Shown in pieces: positions 16,459 to 23,661 of a stretch of DNA of 39,968 nucleotides (positions within the stretch are counted from its first letter, which is position 1; each line of letters opens with the position of its first letter). The notes beneath the pieces are model-generated. The model saw nothing but the letters and a program-made list of their open reading frames with translations, searched no databases and had not been told where the DNA came from. The DNA is from JAAYYM01 sp964638005 (GTDB lineage: Bacteria; Bacillota; Clostridia; Lachnospirales; Lachnospiraceae). The position numbers were made by a program, and so were the translations under genes. The stretch is taken from positions 1-39,968 of the forward strand of contig CAZWXS010000021.1 in assembly GCA_964638005.1 (NCBI GenBank). Reading direction: 5' to 3'.

Positions 16459-16857
16459 TTATCGTTTGCCTTCTCTGTCATACATAGCCTGAAGCTCACG
16501 CAGTTGCGCAAAATAGTGGTGCAGGCTCTGTTTAGCCTTTGTGTATCGATATGAGTAGACAATATAAGAAATCAGCATATATCCAATCAAGATTGCAACA
16601 TATGCAGTTACAACCGTCTTAAGCAGCGATGCCATATCCATCTTATAGATATCCTCTAAAAAAATCTCCAAATCGTAATATACATACATTGCAATCACAA
16701 GAACAAACGCAACTGTTGCGCTGAGCGCTCCCTTTACCACTTGGAAACTAATATAATCGCCTCTGAAGTAATTGCTGATGGGAATTGTCTTTTTCCCTTC
16801 ATTCTCCTCGTAGGCAGTCATTTTTGTCATTAATCTGATTCTTTCTTCATTTAACAT
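16459..16857 (-). CDS. Unknown two-helix membrane protein with coiled-coil tail
   Basis: A 132-residue protein with a charged N-terminal cytoplasmic region (residues 1-38), two transmembrane helices (about 41-66 and 80-102) and a basic, helical C-terminal tail (YRYTKAKQSLHHYFAQLRELQAMYDREGKR) that could form a coiled coil. I do not recognise the family. The ribosome site is weak (AGGG about eight bases upstream), so coupling to the preceding yvyF, 17 bases away, is plausible. It is followed 28 bases later by the seven-to-eight-helix membrane protein, and the two look like a functional pair within the recD2-to-glmM run. In B. subtilis the corresponding place after yvyF holds flgM; nothing in this protein resembles the anti-sigma factor FlgM. 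Confidence 0.75.
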   Translation of the reverse strand: MLNEERIRLMTKMTAYEENEGKKTIPISNYFRGDYISFQVVKGALSATVAFVLVIAMYVYYDLEIFLEDIYKMDMASLLKTVVTAYVAILIGYMLISYIVYSYRYTKAKQSLHHYFAQLRELQAMYDREGKR

Positions 16858-16874
16858 GACATTACCCTATACCT

Positions 16875-17288
16875 TTATTTCTTATCCAGAAAACGCATGC
16901 GCGGATTTTCTGTAACGTCCTTCTTCTGAGGCATCTGTGGTGCATCAGGCCGTCGCCCGGCTCCGAGAAGATCGTTCATGGTTTCTGCTTTGCATTTATC
17001 GCAAAAACGCCCCGTCGCAATAGGGACTCCGCATATTTCGCATTCCACGCCTACTCCCGATCCTTCTGCGAAAACAAGTCTTTCCTCACGTACCCATTGC
17101 TTTAACTGTGCTACATCAACATCACAGTCCTCTGCTACCACCGTGAGCGGAACTGTTCTATGCTCCTGAATGTATGACTTTACTTCCTGAAATTTCTTCT
17201 CCAGGTCTTCCTTACATGCAGGACAAATCGGGGGGCCTGCAATATAATTAAAAATCCTGTTGCACTTCTTACAATTTCGCACATTCAT
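16875..17288 (-). CDS. yvyF: Flagellar operon protein YvyF (TIGR03826-like), zinc-ribbon
   Basis: The 137-residue protein matches the YvyF family found in flagellar/competence operons of Firmicutes. It has an N-terminal zinc ribbon (CKKC...CPAC, residues 6-24), a helix-turn-helix-like middle resembling a MerR/sigma-type fold (VAEDCDVDVAQLKQWVREERL), and a second zinc ribbon (CEICGVPIATGRFCDKC, about residues 82-98). Its precise role is not known; in B. subtilis it lies between comFC and flgM. AGGAGG sits eight bases before the ATG. It follows comFC by 35 bases, keeping the comFC-yvyF order, but flgM is absent downstream. Confidence 0.88.
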   Translation of the reverse strand: MNVRNCKKCNRIFNYIAGPPICPACKEDLEKKFQEVKSYIQEHRTVPLTVVAEDCDVDVAQLKQWVREERLVFAEGSGVGVECEICGVPIATGRFCDKCKAETMNDLLGAGRRPDAPQMPQKKDVTENPRMRFLDKK

Positions 17289-17323
17289 CTTTTGTTCCTC
17301 CTGATATGTTTAATATCTGCCGG

Positions 17324-18031
17324 TTATATCCCGCGTCCGACAGACAGCGCGATAAAGAATACTTTCCTGACTCCTGTATCCTTTAGTATGGCAGCAACTG
17401 CATCAATTGTACTGCCCGTTGTATAAATATCATCAAGCAGTATGACTGTATCTAATTTTACATCATTTCGGCTTAATTTGAAAGCCCTTTTCAAATTATT
17501 TTGCCTCTCAATATGATTTAGTTGTTTCTGAGCAATTGTCTTCTTTTGTCGGATTACCAAATCTGAACAGACCGGTATTGATAATTCACGTCCCACCCTT
17601 GCAGCAATCAACTGCGACTGATTGTATCCCCGCGTCCTCAATCTGGACTTATGCAGTGGTATCGGAATGATAACATCGGCATCCCATGCTATGACTTCAT
17701 GCCCCAGCCTCTTCGCTATCTCAACCCCATAAAAAGCAGCATATTCTCGCTTGTTCTCATATTTAAAGCGATAAATGCTTTGTTTCACCATATCATCATA
17801 TGCAAACAATGCCAATCCTTTGTCATAACAATGTTCTCTTACACCGCAATCATTGCAGTACTCATTTTCCTCAACTTGCAAAGGCTTTCCGCACTTCTGA
17901 CATTTCGGTTCGACAACATATGGTGCCGTCAGCCTGCATTCGGGGCAAGCAAACTCTCCGCGCGGCATCACAATGTCTCCGCATAACGGACACCTTGGCG
18001 GATACAATAATTCCATGACTTTTTGAAACAT
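17324..18031 (-). CDS. comFC: ComF family phosphoribosyltransferase-like protein
   Basis: ComFC/GntX-type proteins support transformation DNA handling after uptake, though many hosts are not known to be competent. The 235-residue product has an N-terminal zinc-ribbon region with four CxxC-type pairs (CPLC, CPEC, CQKC, CNDC within the first 65 residues). A phosphoribosyltransferase domain follows, with the PRPP loop VILLDDIYTTGSTIDA and the family motif RGYNQSQLIA. The GGAGG site is only three bases from the ATG, which is short, but no other start fits the N-terminal cysteines. It follows recD2 by 12 bases and precedes yvyF. No comFA helicase or comG genes appear in the window. Confidence 0.9.
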   Translation of the reverse strand: MFQKVMELLYPPRCPLCGDIVMPRGEFACPECRLTAPYVVEPKCQKCGKPLQVEENEYCNDCGVREHCYDKGLALFAYDDMVKQSIYRFKYENKREYAAFYGVEIAKRLGHEVIAWDADVIIPIPLHKSRLRTRGYNQSQLIAARVGRELSIPVCSDLVIRQKKTIAQKQLNHIERQNNLKRAFKLSRNDVKLDTVILLDDIYTTGSTIDAVAAILKDTGVRKVFFIALSVGRGI

Positions 18032-18043
18032 ATTCCTCCATAT

Positions 18044-20263
18044 CTAGAATTGTTCCCCAAATTCCTTGATTCGTACCGAAAGGCTTGTAAAGCGTTTCTG
18101 TTCCTCAGAATTTTCCACCATCATCTGTATCATTTCCTCACTACCTACTAATGTAACACACTTTCGTGCACGCGTCACTCCCGTATATAACAAATTGCGG
18201 TTGAGCAGCATCCTCGGTCCCGTCAGCAGAGGAATGACTACCGCCGGATATTCGCTTCCCTGTGCCTTGTGTATCGTAATGGCATAGGCCAGTTCCAATT
18301 CATCCAACTGCTTAAATGAGTACGTGATTTGTCTATGTTCGTCATATTCAACTGTCATCGTTTCGGCATAATCATTAATTTCCTTTATGATGCCCATATC
18401 GCCGTTGAAAACTCCTGTTCCCTTATCCAAAGGAATACCGTACTTGCTTAAGATCTCCCACTCGATCTGATAATTATTGCGGATCTGCATCACCTTATCG
18501 CCTTCGCGGAAAAGTCCCTCTCCATACTCTCGTTCCTTCTTCTTCACATCCGGAGGATTCAGATATTCCTGCAGGATCGGATTAAGCCGTTCTATTCCGA
18601 GCAATCCCTTACGCATCGGAGCCAGCACCTGAATGTCATAGGAAGTTGCATCCACATATCTTGGCAGTTTATCACGAACCAGCCGCACAATGATCTTCAA
18701 GATCACATTGGCGTCATCGCGCTTGAGAAAGAAAAAATCCTTGCTCTGGTTGTTCATAACCAGATGTTCCCCTTGATTGATCCTGTGTGCATTGACTACA
18801 ATATCACTGGTACTTGCCTGTCGAAAAATCTTTTTCAACATGACTACGGAAAATGCTTCCGATTCTATGATATCCTTGAGCACCGCACCCGGTCCAACAG
18901 ATGGCAGCTGGTTGATATCACCCACCATAATCAGTCGTGTACCTATAGAGATTGCTTTTAACAAAGCAGAGAACAAGGAAATATCCACCATCGACATCTC
19001 ATCAATGATAATGACATCTGCTTCCAGCGGATTGCTTTCATTTCGTTCGAACATAATACTGCTTTCCTGATCGGCACCGCCGCTTATTTCAAGCAGCCTG
19101 TGAATGGTTCTTGCCTCATATCCGGTCGTTTCCGTCATACGCTTTGCGGCTCTTCCCGTAGGTGCGGCCAGCAAAATGTCCAAGCCCTCCGCCACAAAAT
19201 ATCGGATAATCATATTGATGGTAGTGGTCTTACCTGTACCGGGGCCTCCTGTAATAATGAACACGCCGTTCTTTGCTGCACACGCTACCGCCTCATGCTG
19301 CAATTCCTCCAGCGTGATATCTGACTTTTCCTCCAAACGTGAAAGCTTCAGTTCGATATCGTTCTCATTTTCATCTGTCATAATATTCAGATCATGCAGC
19401 ATTTTGGCACAATTCAACTCCAGATAGTAATAGCTCATTGCATATACCGTCGTCTGTCCGTCAAGCTGTTTTAATATGATCTTCTTATCCATCATTAAAT
19501 TTATGAGCTGATTCTCAATATATTCCTGCTTGATCTGCAGAATTGATTCGGCTCGCCGCAGCAGTTCCTCCTGCGGCAGATATGTATGTCCCTCGCCTGC
19601 TGCCTGAGATAATGTATACAATATACCGCTTCTGAGCCTGTAATCCGAATCCGTATGAATCCCAACCTTACTTGCGATTTCATCCGCAATCTTAAAGCCG
19701 ACTCCTTGGATGTCTTCCGCGAGAAGATAGGGGTTCTCATCAATAATCCTATATGTATCAAAACCGTATTTATCATATATTCTGACAGCCAAAGTATTTG
19801 AAATACCGTATTGCTGCAGAAAAATCATAGCCTTGCGGATTCCCTGCTTTTCAATCGCCTGTATCGCGATTTCTCTTGCCTTCCGCTCGCTGATACCTTT
19901 GACTTCGGCAAGTCTCTCCGGCTCCTCTTCTATAATGCGAAAGGTATCCTCACCGAATTTCTTGACAATCCTGCCGGCGAGTGCCGCACCCAGTCCTTTG
20001 ATCGCACCGGAACCAAGATATCGTTCGATGGCACGGCTGTCCTCCGGTGCCTTGATCTCATAATGTACAATCGAGAATTGTTCTCCATACACCTGATGAC
20101 TGACATATTCGCCTTCTGCTTCTATGAATTCACCTTCATCAATAAAGCGCAGTGAACCGACACAGGTAACCTCTTCGCCATCTGCTGCCACTTCCATGAC
20201 CGTATAGCCGTTATCGGCGTTTCGATAAATGATATGTTCCACATATCCGGACAGGACTTCCAT
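18044..20263 (-). CDS. recD2: ATP-dependent DNA helicase RecD2
   Basis: RecD2 is a 5'-3' superfamily 1B helicase acting without RecBC in DNA repair and replication-fork maintenance. The 739-residue product has an N-terminal OB-like segment (residues 1-70), tandem helix-hairpin-helix repeats (about 80-200, e.g. LGSGAIKGLGAALAGRIV and IQGVGFKIADEIA), Walker A GGPGTGKTT at residues 339-347, and Walker B VIIIDEMSMVD. Downstream motifs include GDINQLPSVGPG and, near the end, the SH3-inserted helicase domain with ITIHKAQGSEYPAVVIPL and TGVTRARK. I took the ATG at 20263, six bases after GGAG; a TTG at 20275 overlaps that site. It starts a run through comFC, yvyF and the cdaA cluster. Confidence 0.95.
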   Translation of the reverse strand: MEVLSGYVEHIIYRNADNGYTVMEVAADGEEVTCVGSLRFIDEGEFIEAEGEYVSHQVYGEQFSIVHYEIKAPEDSRAIERYLGSGAIKGLGAALAGRIVKKFGEDTFRIIEEEPERLAEVKGISERKAREIAIQAIEKQGIRKAMIFLQQYGISNTLAVRIYDKYGFDTYRIIDENPYLLAEDIQGVGFKIADEIASKVGIHTDSDYRLRSGILYTLSQAAGEGHTYLPQEELLRRAESILQIKQEYIENQLINLMMDKKIILKQLDGQTTVYAMSYYYLELNCAKMLHDLNIMTDENENDIELKLSRLEEKSDITLEELQHEAVACAAKNGVFIITGGPGTGKTTTINMIIRYFVAEGLDILLAAPTGRAAKRMTETTGYEARTIHRLLEISGGADQESSIMFERNESNPLEADVIIIDEMSMVDISLFSALLKAISIGTRLIMVGDINQLPSVGPGAVLKDIIESEAFSVVMLKKIFRQASTSDIVVNAHRINQGEHLVMNNQSKDFFFLKRDDANVILKIIVRLVRDKLPRYVDATSYDIQVLAPMRKGLLGIERLNPILQEYLNPPDVKKKEREYGEGLFREGDKVMQIRNNYQIEWEILSKYGIPLDKGTGVFNGDMGIIKEINDYAETMTVEYDEHRQITYSFKQLDELELAYAITIHKAQGSEYPAVVIPLLTGPRMLLNRNLLYTGVTRARKCVTLVGSEEMIQMMVENSEEQKRFTSLSVRIKEFGEQF

Positions 20264-20315
20264 TTTATTCTCCAATCATATATCTTCTCAGAATTTCTTT
20301 CTCGCTACATTACAA

Positions 20316-20352
20316 AAGCTGAGGAAAATGCATCTGCACTTTTCCTCAGCTT
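20316..20352 (-). terminator. Strong rho-independent terminator after the flagellar genes
   Basis: AAGCTGAGGAAAA (20316-20328) and TTTTCCTCAGCTT (20340-20352) form a perfect 13-bp stem, with TGC/GCA extending into the loop. In the minus-strand direction it is followed by TTGTAATG, giving CTTTTG. It separates the flhO-flhP-flgJ-like unit from recD2. Confidence 0.88.
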
Positions 20353-20390
20353 CTATGCAGTCATACTCATGAACGCTTTGGGTTCCTGAT

Positions 20391-20735
20391 TTATAGGTTA
20401 TAATTACGTTTCATCTGCTCATAGAGCATCTGTGCAATACCATAGTCGCCTTGTTCGGAAGCATCCTTGGCATATTGCTGATATGTGCTATCCTCAAAGT
20501 AATCAGCCATTGTCATGGAAGTATCTTCTTCAGCCGGTACGATTGTCTTTTTCATTCCCTTAAATATCTGCTCCAGAAAATATGCTTCGAACTCCTTGCA
20601 GACATCCATCAGCTCGTCATCGGTTGCACTCGTCAAATCCTTATTTACGGTCTTGTCAATGGATGACGTCTTTGCGTTGGATGCCGTTGTGTCTGTTATG
20701 TATTGATTATAGATGTTACTGATATCCATAGACAT
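20391..20735 (-). CDS. Flagellar rod-binding protein (FlgJ N-terminal domain type)
   Basis: The 114-residue protein matches the rod-binding domain of FlgJ, which caps or scaffolds the growing flagellar rod. The diagnostic part is LMDVCKEFEAYFLEQIFKGMKKTIVP...MADYFEDSTYQQYAKDASEQGDYGIAQMLYEQMKRN. It lacks the C-terminal muramidase domain of proteobacterial FlgJ, as is usual for many Gram-positive bacteria, so wall hydrolysis during rod growth needs another enzyme. AAGGAGG lies eight bases before the ATG. It is the third gene after flhO and flhP, 13 bases from flhP, and is followed by a strong terminator. Confidence 0.9.
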   Translation of the reverse strand: MSMDISNIYNQYITDTTASNAKTSSIDKTVNKDLTSATDDELMDVCKEFEAYFLEQIFKGMKKTIVPAEEDTSMTMADYFEDSTYQQYAKDASEQGDYGIAQMLYEQMKRNYNL

Positions 20736-20748
20736 ATAAAATGCCTCC

Positions 20749-21570
20749 TTATCTCCTCAGCTGATTTGCCTGGCTCATCATTTCGTCGGCAGCCTGAATT
20801 GCTTTTGAATTCATCTCATAGGCACGCTGAGCCACGATCAGATTAACCATTTCATCAGCAACCTGTACATTGGAGCCTTCCAAGTATCCTTGACGGATTT
20901 CACTCTTTGTTACCGCCGCATTCGTTGCTTCATTCAATGCTGCTCCCGAAGCTGCCGTCACAGCAAATCTGCTGTCTCCGGTTTTTTCAAGTCCGGCAGG
21001 GTTCTGGAACTGATATAAGCCCACCTGCAATGCACCTACCTGTACCAGATTATTCTGTGCATTCGGATACATGATCTTGCCGTCCGCGTCAATTTCCACC
21101 TTATTCGCCGTATAACCTGCAGGCAGTACGATATTGGCTCCCGTGGTACTCTTCACCGGATGACCGTCCGAATCAGTCAGTGTCATGATGTTACCGTTAC
21201 CGACAGCCCAGTGGAAATCACCGTTTCTTGTATAATATACCTGACCGTCTTCTCCCTGTACCGCGAAGAAGCCTTTTCCGTTGATTGCCAATGCTGTATC
21301 GCTCTCTGAAGCAAGCAGGGACCCCTGTGTGAACTGAGATGTAACCGCCGCATTCCGAACACCTAATCCCACCTGTGCACTGACCGGCTTCGCATCACCG
21401 TTTGCCGTTGTGGTCTTGGTCTGAATTGTTTGATAAAGCAGAGACTTGAATTCATTGGTCTCAGTTTTATATCCGGTTGTATTGACATTTGCAAGATTAT
21501 TTGCAATTGTATCTACGTTATTCTGCTGTGCGATCATTCCTGTCGCCGCCGACCATAATGCTCTTACCAT
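20749..21570 (-). CDS. flhP: Flagellar rod/hook protein FlhP (FlgG-like)
   Basis: This is a basal-body rod-family protein of the FlgG/FlgF group, exported by the flagellar type III system and assembled as distal rod. The 273-residue product has the N-terminal D0 helix motif ALWSAATGMIAQQNNVDTIANNLANVNTTGYK, the conserved GKGFFAVQ and YTRNGDF segments, and the C-terminal helix GYLEGSNVQVADEMVNLIVAQRAYEMNSKAIQAAD. Both terminal heptad-repeat helices are intact. GAGGTGACGTAA precedes the ATG. Together with the preceding flhO and the upstream mreB/mbl, it reproduces the mbl-flhO-flhP order of Bacillus, which is the reason for the name; FlgG is an equally acceptable label. Confidence 0.92.
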   Translation of the reverse strand: MVRALWSAATGMIAQQNNVDTIANNLANVNTTGYKTETNEFKSLLYQTIQTKTTTANGDAKPVSAQVGLGVRNAAVTSQFTQGSLLASESDTALAINGKGFFAVQGEDGQVYYTRNGDFHWAVGNGNIMTLTDSDGHPVKSTTGANIVLPAGYTANKVEIDADGKIMYPNAQNNLVQVGALQVGLYQFQNPAGLEKTGDSRFAVTAASGAALNEATNAAVTKSEIRQGYLEGSNVQVADEMVNLIVAQRAYEMNSKAIQAADEMMSQANQLRR

Positions 21571-21584
21571 TTACGTCACCTCAC

Positions 21585-22358
21585 TTAGACTCTTCCGACC
21601 TGGTTAACTGCTATATCAAGGCTCTCATCCATTGCCTGTACTATCTTTTGGTTGGTCTCATATGCTCTGGTTACATTGATCATCTCTACCATTTCCGAAA
21701 CCACCTGAACATTGGATGCCTCCAAATATCCTGAGCGAACCGTTGCGTCCGAAGCAATTTCTGTTGCTCCCTCCACCGTTTGGAGATAATTCTCACCATA
21801 CTTCTCCAAATAATTGTAATCCTCAAAATCCGATACCTGAATTGTTGCCACCAAGGCCCCGTTCTGATAGATACCGCCGTTACGCTCAATCCTGGTTTCA
21901 ATCAAAGGATTGAGAGTGATGTGATTACCGTTCGTATCAAGTAGGAAATCTCCGTTCTTATTCACCAGCTGTCCCGCAACATTCAATGTGAAGTTACCGT
22001 CTCTGGTGTACATTGTCTTAGTCTCTCCGGCTTTTGAAGTAAACTCCACATTAAAGAAACCGTCTCCCGCCAACGCTAAATCAAAGGTATTGTCTGTCCC
22101 CTGAAATGCGCCCTGCGAATAGTCGGTATAATTCTCCCCGATCTTGACTCCCATATTCATATAACCAAGTGCTTTGGGAATATTGGCTTCTGAAGTATCC
22201 TTGATCTTGTACGCCAAGACATCGGAAAACGCTTCTGATGTCGCGCCTTCCTTCTTATAGCCTGTCGTTGCCGAATTGGCCAGATTATTCGTCAGGATAT
22301 CCATCCTGTTTTGTTCATTGATCATTCCTGTGTAGGCCGTGTACAGACCCTTTACCAT
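21585..22358 (-). CDS. flhO: Flagellar rod protein FlhO (FlgF/FlgG-like)
   Basis: A 257-residue rod-family protein, paralogous to the next gene. The N-terminal helix LYTAYTGMINEQNRMDILTNNLANSATTGYKKEG, the central GDGFFNVE and MYTRDGNFTLN, and the C-terminal VRSGYLEASNVQVVSEMVEMINVTRAYETNQKIVQAMDES are all conserved. I placed the start at the ATG at 22358 because GAGGTGACAAAT precedes it exactly as the matching site precedes flhP; a GTG three codons upstream overlaps the ribosome site. It is the first gene behind a candidate sigma-D promoter at 22472-22498. A leader of about 105 bases carries three stem-loops. Confidence 0.92.
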   Translation of the reverse strand: MVKGLYTAYTGMINEQNRMDILTNNLANSATTGYKKEGATSEAFSDVLAYKIKDTSEANIPKALGYMNMGVKIGENYTDYSQGAFQGTDNTFDLALAGDGFFNVEFTSKAGETKTMYTRDGNFTLNVAGQLVNKNGDFLLDTNGNHITLNPLIETRIERNGGIYQNGALVATIQVSDFEDYNYLEKYGENYLQTVEGATEIASDATVRSGYLEASNVQVVSEMVEMINVTRAYETNQKIVQAMDESLDIAVNQVGRV

Positions 22359-22379
22359 ATTTGTCACCTCGCTTAAATA

Positions 22380-22455
22380 TAGTACGTCCTTGTACTAGTC
22401 GTAACCCTGTTGTACAGTTACAACAGCCAAAAATAAGTCTTTTCTTATTTTGGGC
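22380..22455 (-). other. Three consecutive stem-loops in the flhO leader
   Basis: In the minus-strand direction the leader holds three hairpins. The first pairs 22444-22455 with 22426-22437 (12 bp with one mismatch, 6-base loop). The second pairs 22419-22426 with 22407-22414 (8 perfect bp, 4-base loop). The third pairs 22392-22397 with 22380-22385 (6 bp, 6-base loop). None is followed by a U-run, and none matches a riboswitch class I recognise, including the c-di-GMP type. Together they fill most of the leader, which suggests RNA-level control or transcript stability. Confidence 0.55.
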
Positions 22456-22471
22456 TTCACCTACGATTTAT

Positions 22472-22498
22472 ATATCGTCAGGAATTACTTTTGACTTA
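22472..22498 (-). promoter_or_regulatory. Candidate sigma-D (sigma-28) promoter for the flhO-flhP-flgJ unit
   Basis: On the minus strand, TAAG (22495-22498), a 15-base spacer and GACGATAT (22472-22479) closely match the motility sigma factor consensus TAAA-N15-GCCGATAT, with one mismatch in each element. It lies about 115 bases upstream of flhO, between the mreB/mbl stop and the flagellar genes, in the right direction. Confidence 0.7.
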
Positions 22499-22518
22499 AG
22501 TCTTTTTTATATTTTTTC

Positions 22519-23517
22519 TCAGCCTACATCATCTTTGTATCCGGCCAAGAATTCCACAAACTTACCTGTTCCGATTGCCACCGCTGTCATCGGATCCTCG
22601 GCTGTCATCGTGTTGATACCTGTTTTATAGGCAATCAAATCCTCTAATCCTCTTAACAGGCTTCCGCCGCCGGTCAATACAATACCTCTGTCGGCAATAT
22701 CTGCTGCAAGTTCAGGAGGAGTCTTCTCCAATACACCATGGATTGCTTCGACAATCTGAGAGGTTGTCTCACGTAATGCCTCTTCTGTCTCTTCCGAAGA
22801 TACCTTAACTGTTCTCGGAAGACCTGTTACAAGGTTACGTCCCCTGACATCAAGATAATCCACTTCAGGTCTCTTGAATGCAGTACCGATCTTAATCTTC
22901 AAATCTTCTGCCGTTCTCTCACCGATCAAAAGATTATGCTTCTTACGCATATAACGTACGATCGCTTCATCAAAGTCATCACCTGCAATCTTAATAGACG
23001 TGCTGACAACAGTACCTCCCAATGAAATAACCGCAACATCAGTCGTTCCGCCGCCGATATCTACGATCATATTGCCGCAGGGCTTACTGATATCAATACC
23101 CGCACCGATAGCTGCCGCAATCGGCTCTTCTATGATGGCTACTTCTCTGGCACCTGCCTGATATGTAGCATCTTCAACGGCCTTCTTTTCAACCTCTGTA
23201 ACACCACTCGGTACACAGACGCTGATACGCGGCTTTCTGAACGTCTTTTTGCCAATCGCCTTCTGGATGAAGTATTTCAGCATCTTCTCGGTTACGGTGT
23301 AGTCGGAAATAACACCCTGTCTGAGCGGTCTGACCGCTACGATATTACCGGGTGTCCTACCAAGCATCAAACGGGCATCTTCACCGATTGCCTTGATCTT
23401 ATTTGTATCTCTATCAAACGCAACAACAGAGGGCTCCTTAAGTACTACGCCCTTTCCTCTGATGTACACCAGTATACTGGCTGTCCCCAAATCAATTCCT
23501 ATATCTGTATAGACCAT
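22519..23517 (-). CDS. mbl: Rod-shape actin homologue MreB/Mbl
   Basis: This bacterial actin polymerises beneath the membrane and guides lateral wall synthesis. The 332-residue product has the actin-fold nucleotide motifs: phosphate 1 DIGIDLGTASILVY near the N-terminus, phosphate 2 MIVDIGGGTTDVAVISLGG, and the adenosine motif GIVLTGGGSLLRGL. The conserved IIEEPIAAAIGAG and AEDLKIKIG segments are also present. An isolated mreB-family gene not followed by mreC/mreD and sitting before flhO-flhP matches the Bacillus mbl context, hence the symbol; MreB or MreBH cannot be excluded. A clear promoter lies upstream. No terminator separates it from the flhO promoter region, so read-through is possible. 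Confidence 0.92.
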   Translation of the reverse strand: MVYTDIGIDLGTASILVYIRGKGVVLKEPSVVAFDRDTNKIKAIGEDARLMLGRTPGNIVAVRPLRQGVISDYTVTEKMLKYFIQKAIGKKTFRKPRISVCVPSGVTEVEKKAVEDATYQAGAREVAIIEEPIAAAIGAGIDISKPCGNMIVDIGGGTTDVAVISLGGTVVSTSIKIAGDDFDEAIVRYMRKKHNLLIGERTAEDLKIKIGTAFKRPEVDYLDVRGRNLVTGLPRTVKVSSEETEEALRETTSQIVEAIHGVLEKTPPELAADIADRGIVLTGGGSLLRGLEDLIAYKTGINTMTAEDPMTAVAIGTGKFVEFLAGYKDDVG

Positions 23518-23623
23518 ACTGAATATTCCCCTTTCAATGTTGCATGAATTCTATGCTTACGGTCATCTATTTGTCTCTATCATAATCTTTTCCAATATGA
23601 AACGAATTAAACATACATAATCC

Positions 23624-23651
23624 ATTATAACCCATCATTGTGAATTTTCAA
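23624..23651 (-). promoter_or_regulatory. Sigma-A promoter for mreB/mbl
   Basis: TTGAAA (minus strand, 23646-23651), 16-base spacer, perfect TATAAT (23624-23629). It lies in the gap of about 144 bases after uvrA, leaving a leader of roughly 100 bases in which I see no further structure. Confidence 0.75.
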
Positions 23652-23661
23652 TGTTTTTGTT

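Noticed and set aside
22493..22502. GACTTAAGTC palindrome after mreB/mbl as a terminator
   Set aside because: On the minus strand it is followed by A-rich, not T-rich, sequence, and it overlaps the sigma-D -35 element.
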